From CAWEFA01 sp963808135 (GTDB lineage: Bacteria; Bacteroidota; Bacteroidia; Bacteroidales; DTGW01), in NCBI GenBank assembly GCA_963808135.1, contig CAWEFA010000119.1:1-64000 (forward strand): a DNA stretch of 64,000 nt, in the 5' to 3' direction. The notes under the pieces were generated by a model. It was not told where the DNA came from. It searched no databases and saw nothing but the letters and a program-made list of their open reading frames with translations. Positions within the stretch are counted from its first letter, which is position 1, and each line of letters opens with the position of its first letter. Shown in pieces: positions 36,878 through 46,600 of the stretch. Made by a program: the position numbers and the translations under genes.

Positions 36878-36901
36878 AATTTACAAATTGAAAGTGAGAT
36901 T

Positions 36902-36933
36902 TTTGTAACCTCAATATCTAATAACTATATTTG
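36902..36933 (+). promoter_or_regulatory. Strong candidate Bacteroidota promoter
   Basis: TTTG (36902-36905), a 20-base spacer and TATATTTG (36926-36933) match the -33 TTTG / -7 TAnnTTTG consensus well. Transcription would begin near 36940, giving a leader of about 280 bases before the SpoIIE gene. Alternatively it drives a short RNA across the hairpins that follow. Confidence 0.55.
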
Positions 36934-36960
36934 ATAAATATTATGAACCGTCTGCTTATA

Positions 36961-37074
36961 CTAAATCGCTAACAAGATATTGATAATGCATATTGTTAGC
37001 TGGTTTAGTTAATGCCGACCTGCTAACTGTTTCAAAACAAAAGCGAAGCGAATTGTTTTGATTATCATGTTAGC
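36961..37074 (+). ncRNA. Structured leader or small RNA candidate
   Basis: Two nested hairpins sit just after a strong promoter candidate. The first has CTAAA/TTTAG outside and GCTAACAA (36968-36975) with TTGTTAGC (36993-37000) inside. The second has GCTAAC (37022-37027) with GTTAGC (37069-37074) outside and AAAACAA (37034-37040) with TTGTTTT (37053-37059) inside. The repeated GCTAAC motif gives four alternating copies, so alternative pairings are possible. No ORF or known riboswitch was recognised. Decayed mobile DNA is another explanation. Confidence 0.35.
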
Positions 37075-37220
37075 GGTTCGGTATTATTAACAGTATAATT
37101 GTATTTTTCGAAAATTAAAATTGATTTAAATTCCACCGGTTTATAATGTTTAAAGCATTATACATTGAAACTAAATAATAAAATTACCAGAAGCATTAAG
37201 CTAAAAAAAAATTTGATATT

Positions 37221-40200
37221 ATGATATTATCAACACTTACTAAAAAAAAATTAACCGGTCGAATATTTATAATATTTGTCGGTTTTGTTATCTATTCAAA
37301 AGTTGCAGCCCAAACCTATTATTTCGATAATTATGGGGTTACCGAAGGCCTCTACCAGTCGAATGTTTATAACATACTTCAGGACAACGAGCATTATATA
37401 TGGCTGGGAACGCTTGGCGGGGTATCGAGGTTTAACGGACGTGAGTTTGTAAATTACACTGCTCAAAATGGGCTGGCTCAAAATGGGGTTAAGGTGTTAT
37501 TTAAGGATTCGCGGGGGATAATATGGTTAGGCCACCTTGGAGGTGGAATTTCCCGCATTATTGAAAAAAAACCTGAGGTTTATTTGCAATCCGGAATATT
37601 TATTAAAAATGATATTACCGATATTGCTGAAGACAAACTTCATCGAATATGGATTACAACCTATGGTTCAGGGGCATATTGCATTTTCAACCCAGGGGAC
37701 AAACCTCGAAACATGAAATATGAGCAGTTTAAAGGAAACAAGCTAAGCGATAGGATTTTTAATATAGCTGTTGGCCAGGATAGCAGTTTATTTCTTATAA
37801 CCGATCTGGGAATTAGGAAATATAATTATAAGGTAAATTCTTTTGAAACCTTTCATCCGGAAGGATTAACGCGCTACTTTTCCATTTCATGTATGATTGA
37901 AGATCATGATAAAAATTATTGGTTTGGAACTTATCATGGGGGGCTTTATAAACTTGATTACAAAACCAAAGAATTTAAAATTTATGACATAAGGGATGGT
38001 TTGGCTTCGAATTGGATAACAACTATAAAAGAGGACGCACAGAAAAATATCTGGTTGGGTAGCTGGGGTTATGGAATAACAAGGATTGGAAATGATGGAA
38101 CAATAAAAGTATTTAATACTTCTAACGGCTTACAGGATGATAAAATATGGTGCATTTTTAACGACGCTGAAGCGAATATCCTGATAGGCACGAATGAACA
38201 TGGGCTGTGCATATTTAAAGGCGAACAATTTATCACCTATAGTGAAAAAGATGGAATAGGCAATCCGCAGGTTTGGGCAATAACACAGGATTTAAAAGGC
38301 CGCTATTGGTTTGGCACAAACCAGGGGATTTCAATTTATGATCCGTTAAAAGATTTGGGCAAACAATTTATTTACTACAACCAGGAAAATAAAAATATCA
38401 GCAATCAAATCCGTTTTCTTGCAAATGATAAGCAAAATAATATTTGGATAGGAACTCTCGATCAGGGCGTAATTGAATTTGTTCTTGACCAAAACCGATT
38501 TCTTTATGAAACGGCTATTAATTCCAATATTACAAGCAATTTATTAATTACAGCAATGGCAGTCGATAAATTGAACCAGGTATGGTTAGGCACTTACGAC
38601 GGGCTATTCAGGTTTAATATTCAAAAGCGGGAAATAACGCGGGTTAGTCAAACAGACGGATTGTTAGGCAATGATATTACGGCACTTTATGCTGATTTGA
38701 AGGGAACCGTATGGGCTGGCATAAAAGGTAAAGGCATAAACAGCGTTAAGGATACAACAATTAAAAGTTTTGTTATTGGCCAGAGCACCACGCCTACCTG
38801 CATTACAGAAGATAAAACCGGAAATTTGTGGATCGGGACAATTGGACAAGGTGTAATTGTTTTTGATGGCAAGAAAATTATTCACACATATACTGAGCAG
38901 GATGGCCTGTTGGCAAACTTAATTAACCTCTTAACCTGCGGCGATGACAGCAGTATCTTTGTTGGCACCAACAAAGGGCTTAACCGCATTATCCCTAAAG
39001 AAAATAAAATTTACAGCTTTACACGTAAAAATGGGTTTACAGGAATTGAAACCAAAAGTAATGCAGTTTATAAAGATACTAAGGGAAATATTTGGTTTGG
39101 CACAGTAAACGGGGTTATACAATATAATCCTGCCAAAACAAACATAAAAGCAATAGAGCCTCTGACGCATATAACCCGCTTCAGGGTTAACCTGAAAGAT
39201 ATGCCTTTAAAACAGGGCGTTAAGCTTAGCTACAAGGAAAACGGAATTATTATAGACTACCACAGTATTTGCCTTACCAATCCTGAAGCTGTCCGATACC
39301 AGATAATGCTCGAAGGCGCTGATAAAGTCTGGCAACCGACTACTGAACAAACTTCCGTAACTTATTCGGCGCTTACCCCAAACAATTACGTTTTTAAAGT
39401 AATTGCACGAAACAGCTATGGCATTTGGAATTCAAAACCGGTAACTTTTGCTTTTATCATCAAGCCCCCTTTTTATAAAACCTGGTGGTTCATTACCATT
39501 TGCATCATATTGGGCGCTATCTCAATACTAAGTTATATTAAAATCCGTGAAAAGAAATTGGTTGAAGAAAAGCATATACTTGAGGAAAAAGTCCGGGAAC
39601 GAACATTAGAAATTACCCAGATGAACGAGGAACTGGAAATGAAAAACAAAAATATTACAGACAGTATCCGCTATGCACGCAGGATACAGTTAGCAATTCT
39701 CCCTCCCGATATTCCTTATAAAAATACTTTTATACTTTTCAAGCCAAAGGATATTGTAAGCGGCGATTTTTATTGGTTTCATAAAGAATCGAAGCTCGAA
39801 TTTCTTGCGGCGGTCGATTGTACAGGCCACGGTGTGCCCGGAGCTTTTATGTCGATAATCGGGCACATATTATTGAATAAAATTGTTAAGGAATACAAAA
39901 TTTACGAACCCTCCGAAATACTTAACAAGCTTAATAAGGAGCTTATTGATACGCTTCATGGCCGCGAAGAGTCATCAGATGTTGCCGATGGAATGGACCT
40001 GGCATTGATTTGCTTTGACCCGGAAACGCGCAAATTAAAATATGCAGGCGCTTTCAATTCCCTTTATCTCATCCGGAAGGGCCAACAGATTGAATATCCT
40101 GCCGACAGGTTTAGTATTGGCCGAAATACCGGCCCCGACAAAAAGTTCAAAAATAATGAAGTAACTATTGAAACAGAAGATATGATTTTTGTTTGTTCAG

Positions 40201-40391
40201 ATGGTTATGCCGACCAGTTCGGCGGCGAAGAAGGAAAAAAATTTAAACGTAAAGCTTTGGTTGAACTTTTTATTAGCATTGCCAATAATACCGCAAACGA
40301 GCAAAAAAATATCCTCGATAAAAACTTTGAAAACTGGCGTAAAGACATCGAACAGATTGACGATGTATTGGTGATTGGCCGTAAATTCTGA
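37221..40391 (+). CDS. Beta-propeller sensor with SpoIIE-type PP2C phosphatase output
   Basis: A 1056-residue membrane sensor. An N-terminal signal segment (to about residue 31) is followed by two-component-regulator propeller repeats (IWLGTLGGVSRFNG, IWLGSWGYGITR, IWIGTLDQGVIEF and others) to about residue 650. A Y_Y_Y domain comes next (about 655-740), then a membrane helix (TWWFITICIILGAISILSY), a coiled coil, and a SpoIIE/PP2C domain (about 815-1056). The phosphatase has IVSGDFYWF, DCTGHGVPGAFMS and FVCSDGYADQFGG, whose Asp residues bind metals. Such proteins dephosphorylate anti-anti-sigma factors. None is adjacent. A hairpin terminator follows. Confidence 0.9.
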   Translation: MILSTLTKKKLTGRIFIIFVGFVIYSKVAAQTYYFDNYGVTEGLYQSNVYNILQDNEHYIWLGTLGGVSRFNGREFVNYTAQNGLAQNGVKVLFKDSRGIIWLGHLGGGISRIIEKKPEVYLQSGIFIKNDITDIAEDKLHRIWITTYGSGAYCIFNPGDKPRNMKYEQFKGNKLSDRIFNIAVGQDSSLFLITDLGIRKYNYKVNSFETFHPEGLTRYFSISCMIEDHDKNYWFGTYHGGLYKLDYKTKEFKIYDIRDGLASNWITTIKEDAQKNIWLGSWGYGITRIGNDGTIKVFNTSNGLQDDKIWCIFNDAEANILIGTNEHGLCIFKGEQFITYSEKDGIGNPQVWAITQDLKGRYWFGTNQGISIYDPLKDLGKQFIYYNQENKNISNQIRFLANDKQNNIWIGTLDQGVIEFVLDQNRFLYETAINSNITSNLLITAMAVDKLNQVWLGTYDGLFRFNIQKREITRVSQTDGLLGNDITALYADLKGTVWAGIKGKGINSVKDTTIKSFVIGQSTTPTCITEDKTGNLWIGTIGQGVIVFDGKKIIHTYTEQDGLLANLINLLTCGDDSSIFVGTNKGLNRIIPKENKIYSFTRKNGFTGIETKSNAVYKDTKGNIWFGTVNGVIQYNPAKTNIKAIEPLTHITRFRVNLKDMPLKQGVKLSYKENGIIIDYHSICLTNPEAVRYQIMLEGADKVWQPTTEQTSVTYSALTPNNYVFKVIARNSYGIWNSKPVTFAFIIKPPFYKTWWFITICIILGAISILSYIKIREKKLVEEKHILEEKVRERTLEITQMNEELEMKNKNITDSIRYARRIQLAILPPDIPYKNTFILFKPKDIVSGDFYWFHKESKLEFLAAVDCTGHGVPGAFMSIIGHILLNKIVKEYKIYEPSEILNKLNKELIDTLHGREESSDVADGMDLALICFDPETRKLKYAGAFNSLYLIRKGQQIEYPADRFSIGRNTGPDKKFKNNEVTIETEDMIFVCSDGYADQFGGEEGKKFKRKALVELFISIANNTANEQKNILDKNFENWRKDIEQIDDVLVIGRKF

Positions 40392-40460
40392 AAATTTAAG
40401 CGACATAAAATCTACGCTTTCAAAATAAATGAATAATAGATTGCTGATAAATGATAAAGT

Positions 40461-40499
40461 TAAAACGGGTAATAAACCTAAAGGTCATTACCCGTTTTA
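40461..40499. terminator. Bidirectional terminator between SpoIIE and the T9SS protein
   Basis: A perfect 13-bp stem, TAAAACGGGTAAT (40461-40473) with ATTACCCGTTTTA (40487-40499), has a 13-base loop. The convergent genes end 70 bases to the left and 106 to the right. T-rich sequence on both sides allows use in both directions. Confidence 0.85.
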
Positions 40500-40604
40500 A
40501 AATTTAAATTTATTGCTTTTGGCTCTTAATTATAGATCAAGTTAAAAACTTGCGCTAAACAAGGGCCTTATGCACTTCACGCGCGCATATATTCGCGCAA
40601 AGAA

Positions 40605-43600
40605 TTATTTCTTCAATACAACCTGCCTGTCAATTGATCCGGCAGAAGTTTTTAACTGTACAATATAGCTGCCGCTTTCGAGCATTGACACATCGTAAGT
40701 CTGGGAGTAATAGCCGGACTGCTGATTTTTTGTGTTGACAATAACTATCGGTTCGCCAACAAGGTTAAAAATAGTCATTTCAACATTACATGTTACTGGC
40801 AACTGGTATGAAATGGACAACCTATCGCCAAACGGGTTGGGGAAGACTTTCATAAGTGACGAACTGTAATAATCCTTTTCCTTAATATCCGTTTGAACTG
40901 TTACTATTGATGAACATGTGTCCTTATGATTGCTGAAGTCGGTAACAATCAGGTGTACCAGTTTAAAACCAGTTGAATTGAATACGCTGTTGTCAATATA
41001 ATAATCGTAGATAGCGCAATTATCATAACTTCCATTATTTACATCCTGCGGTTTAATGGTTGCTGTGCCGCCATTCAGTGTTACAATTATATCTTTACAA
41101 ACTGCGACAGGTTTAACCGAGTCATTCTGGCAAGTGCTGATGGTATCGCAAGCCGTAGATTTCTGCTTTGTAACTGTGTCGGAATATGTTAAGCACACAT
41201 AATAAAAGCCGGCAGTATCATAATAGTGCGTGGGCGTGTTGCTTGTGCTGTCAGTGCCGCCATCGCCATAGCTCCACCTCAATTTTCCCTGGTCGCCCAA
41301 TCCGGCACCTACAAAATCAACAGGGTATCCGCCAGCTTTTTCATTATAATAATCTTTGGCATCGTATCCAAACATTGCATAAAGGCCAAAGGGTTGTTTA
41401 ATATTTACAACCTGGTAGCTATTGCCTGTGCAACCGCCAGGGGTAGAAATATTCATAGAAACCAGATAAAAGCCGCCTTTTTTATAATGATGAACTGCAC
41501 TGTCGTTTGAATAGGAAATTGCGCTATCGCCAAAGTTCCATTTAAACTTGTTGGGCTGTCCGAGCGATTGGCTTACAAATGAAACCGTATTATTTGAAGT
41601 GTTAACGGTATAATTGAATTTGGCAAGGCAATTCGTCTTTGTATCTGAATTTACATCAATCCATTTACAGGCAATGTTGGGAACGCCTTTATTATTTTTT
41701 ACCGATAAGCAAACGTCATAATATCCGACTTTTTTATAAGTATAAGTTGGATTTGTGTCCGATGAAAAAGCACAATTATTAAGAATGTCGCAATCATCAA
41801 AGTCCCATAGATAACTGGTTATATTGCCTTTTGAATTATCAAAGAACTTAACTGTATTGTCGGACGTGTCAACCTGGTAGATGAAATCGGCTATACAATC
41901 TATACCTTCCGAACCTACAAGAACAGTAGTTTGATAATAATCCATACACCAGTTTTGGGAGTTAAAGGTGTTCAACCCTATTGTGTAAAAACCGGGGTAT
42001 AGGAATGTATGTACCGGGTTAACATCGGAGCTTAAAGTACCGTCGCCGAAGTACCAGTAATATTCCGTAGCTGCGCCTATTGCCTCGTTTTTACACGAAA
42101 CGGTGAGCGTATCTATAAAATAGCTGAACTGGGCGCTGCAATTTACGTTGCCCACCTGGATTTTCTTATTTGTGTAATTCGAACACATACCTCCTGAATC
42201 GGAAACTGTAAGGGAAACATAATGTATGCCCTCGCTACTGAACGTGTGTACCGGGTTTTGATCATTGGAGAAACTGCCATCGTCAAAACTCCAATAATAA
42301 TTAGCTAAATTCCCGGTGGAAGTATTGGTGAGTTTTACAGTATCATCAATTACAACATAGTCAAAATCGGCTTTGCAGTTAACCTGTCCAATCTGCAAAA
42401 GTTCGGCATAATAGTCTATACATTGGTTAGTTGTATCCTTAACGGAAAGACTTACCAAATAGAAACCGGCTTTATTGTATTGATGAACCGGGCTGGTATC
42501 GGAAGAAGCAATACCATCGCCAAAATCCCAGTAATACGTTAGTGTTGTTCCCGAAGAAGTGTTGCTGAACCGTACACTCGTTGTATCCAAAATATATGTA
42601 TAACCGGCAACAACATTGCATACCGGGATCCCGACCAGTATATTTTTGCATTCCTGGGCTGATGTTCCCTTGTTTTTATTGAACACTTTCAGACAAACAT
42701 TGTAAGTACCGGGGTTAGTAAACAAATGAGAAGTGTTTTGCTGTGTAGAAAAACTTCCATCGCCAAAGAGCCAGTACCAGTTGGTTACATTACTTGAAGA
42801 GCTATCGGTAAATATAACTGTGTTTCCATCGATATTGTAAGAAAATTGTGCAGCAATATAATTGGGATTTGTTACGCCAACCTTAATTGTTTTACAAATA
42901 TTAGTTATGCAGCCAGTAAAGTCATTCAATATTACCAAGCATGTATTATAATTCCCGCTTTTCAGGTAGGTATGGGAAGGGCTTGTGTCGGCACTGTATG
43001 TGCCATCGCCAAATGTCCAGTTCCATTCAGTTGGCGCTGTTGACAGGTCGGTAAAATGTACAGTCATTGAGTCAACAATATAACTGAAATTAGCATTACA
43101 AGACAGCTCATTAACTTTAATGGAATCTGAGGCAGGTGAAGAACAACCATAAATATTTGTTCCTAAAACAGAAATAACAGTATCATTGTTTGGTGAAACC
43201 GTTATTGATTGTGAAATATCGCCTGTACTCCACAGATAATTTAATGCCCCGCTTGCAACCAATGTAACACTTTGTCCTCTGTTTATTGTGGTATCGGCAG
43301 GAGCTACTAAAATTATCGGCAAAAGATTAACAGTCAAAATAGTTGTTACAATACTATCGCAACCTGCTACACTTTGCAAGGTATCATTATAATTGCCGGT
43401 TGTAGTATGACCATTATAACTATTGCCCTGACAAATAGAAATATTGATAGTATCGTGGAAAACGGGATTAACTGTTAGATTTGTGGTAACAGTGCTGTCA
43501 CAGCCGTTCGCCATAGCTAAATGTTCAATATATATATCACCTGCTGTATGGCCTTTATAGCTTTGACCCTGGCAGATGCTGACATTATCCGTGCGGGAAT

Positions 43601-46600
43601 AAGCCGGGTTTACAGTTAAATTTGAAACAACAATACTATCGCAACCTGCTACACTTTGCAAGGTATCATTATAATTGCCGGTTGTAGTATGACCATTATA
43701 ACTATTGCCCTGACAAATTGAAATATTGATAGTATCGTGGTAAACGGAATTAACTGTTAGGTTAGTGGTAATAGTGCTGTCACAACCATTCACCATAGTT
43801 AAATGTTCAATATATATATCACCTGCTGTATGGCCTTTATAGCTTTGACCCTGGCAAATGCTGACATTATCCGTGCGGGAATAAGCCGGGTTTACAGTTA
43901 AATTTGAAACAACAATACTATCGCAACCTGCTACACTTTGCAAGGTATCATTATAATTGCCGGTTGTAGTATGACCATTATAACTATTGCCCTGACAAAT
44001 AGAAATAGTAATAGTATCATGGTAAACAGGATTAACAGTTAAAATAGTTGTTATAATGCTATCGCAGCCTGCTACACTTTGCAGGGTATCATTATAATTG
44101 CCGTTAGTGGTATGGCCATTATAATTATTCCCCTGACAAATTGAAACAGTAATAGTATCGTAGTAAACAGAAGTTACTGTTAAAACAGTTGTTATAATGC
44201 TATCGCAGCCTTTATACGAAGGCAATGTATCAATATATGTATCAGCAATTCCAGTTATAGCGCCACCGGGTAACGTATAGGTTTGTCCCTGGCATATTGT
44301 AGCATTTATTGAATTGGTTACAACGCTGTTTACTACTATTGGACTGTATGCAATATTACTGCATCCGTTCCCATCGGTATATGTGTACGACAAGGTATCT
44401 ATTCCTGGGCCTGCGCTTTCAGCATTGAAGATATTTCCTGATATATTCGGATTATTACCATAAACGCCTCCTGAAGGAGTCCCTCCGGTTAATAAATAAT
44501 TTTGGTCGTTCGAGCAAGCAGGAGCAAAAGCAGGACTAATGGTTACAGGCGGCAATGGATTGACTGTAACATTAATCGACGAAACATTATTACAAAAGCC
44601 ATCGCATACATATACGGTATATGTTCCTACATTTGCAGAAGAAATATTTGGAATTGATGGATCCTGTGCTACAGAGATAAATCCATCAGGCCCGCTCCAA
44701 TTCCATGATGTAGCATCTCCGCCGCTTTCGGAAAAGTAAAGAGTATCACCTTCACAAACAGGAGAATTGCTGGTTGCAATTACATTCGGTAATGGACGAA
44801 CTGTAAGTGCAACCGGAATAGTTGTATCGGGTATCATCATGCTTTTTGACAGGATGCAACGGTACTGATAGCCATTCATAATGAATTTGCTTGTATCGAT
44901 AATTAAAGTATTGTTAATGGCATTGGCAGAATCACTAAAACTTGTTCCGCCATTTTTGCTTATCTGCCACTGGTATTTAATATTGGCGCTATCGGCTACA
45001 ACTGAGAATATTGTATTCAAAGCAAATTCACAAACCGTTTTAGCTACAGGCTGCGTTTTAATTGTAATTTTCGGGAGCTGGAATTCGTAAGCGCCCATAT
45101 CAACTGTATCTAAGGAAAATCTAGGGTTTCCGGCCAAATCGGTTTTTACACCCAAACTATCGGCTGTAAAATCAGGTTTCCCTTTATTTATACAGGGCGA
45201 ATTTTTACTTAAACTCCAGTCAGCCTGATAGCCATTATAAGCTAAGCCATAACCGCCGGAAGGATTAACAAACGCCGGATCAATAGCAATGTTTGCAATA
45301 TAATTGTCATAGTCATCGGTTCCTCCAAAATTGCTGGAGTCTTCTATATCGTTGTAGTAGAAAGACGGAGAAAATTCAGGTTGGCCCGTTTCAATCTGGT
45401 TGCCATCATAATATGCATAGTTTCCCCAGATTATGTTGTTATAAAACTGGGAATATGAGGCACCCATTAAATGCAAACCTCCCCCAACACCCATACCATA
45501 ATCGTAGCTTGCATAGTTATTTACAATGGTATTGTTTATTAACATGCTTGTGTCATCGGAAAGAATATAAATAGCGCCTCCGTCTCCTGCTTCATTATTG
45601 CAAAACAGGTTATTTATGTAATGCACTTTATTTATATTTTGGTATATTGCCCCTCCTATATAGGCAGAATTGTTTGAGAAGGTGGAATTGATAATTGTTA
45701 AATTGGCAGTGTCAGTGTATATTGCCCCTCCGTAATAGGCATTGTTAAAGCGGAACAATGAGTTATTGAATTTTATTTTATTAAAATTGTTTATGTAAAA
45801 TGCCCCGCCATAGTTTCCACCAAGATATCCGGCATATTCAAATGTACAATATGAAAATTTCGATGAATCATTTGCCACTGGCGTATGGTTATATATTATA
45901 CTCCATCCGTAGTAACTTCTTGAAATATACCCGGTGGTATCGATGGTGGTAAATAGTATGGTATCCGATTTTGCGCCATTGGCAAGTATTGCGCCATTAA
46001 CATACAGCGGGTAATTTCCCAGGAATTCGATTTTCGTACCCGGCATAATTGTTACTTTAACACCGCTGTCAATCCAAATCGTATCGTAAAGGATATAAGT
46101 ATCCTGTAAGGTTGTATCCTTAGTTATATGCCTGGATAAATATGGAAGCCCGGTAAATTCATCTGCGCCAATATCGGGTTTGGTAGCGCTGCGCAAATCG
46201 CCGTCTATATCATCCGTGACTTCAGCAAGCGGAGTGCCCGCGTTATTTATTTTTACACTTATAGGCTTGATATGCAAATTGGTATTTGAAATGAAATACG
46301 GGTTCACGTTTAAAGAATGGGCATCCTGCAATGTAAATGAACGCCAATCGGCTAAATAAGGAAGAGGAGGATCTCCGCCAAAATTGATGTAAGCTCCGAT
46401 ATAATTATTATCGAAACCGGTTACGTAATAATCATTATAATCGATGGTATCAAAAGGGCTTTGTGAACCTGTGACATAAATACATAAGCCAGCAGTAGTA
46501 CCTTGTGCTGAGCTGCCAGATTTTAAACCCAGGCTGTTATCTATAATATTGTTCCTGAAATCAATGAAATTTGTTGACGTGGAATTTATTAATACACCTA

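Noticed and set aside
36961..37074. GCTAAC/GTTAGC pairs considered as an integron attC site
   Set aside because: The core sites do not match RYYYAAC / GTTRRRY well, there is no integrase, and only one such structure is present.
43320..44330. Regularly spaced repeats considered as a CRISPR array
   Set aside because: The units are 138 bp, in frame and translated within an 8.4-kb gene, with no unique spacers and no cas genes.
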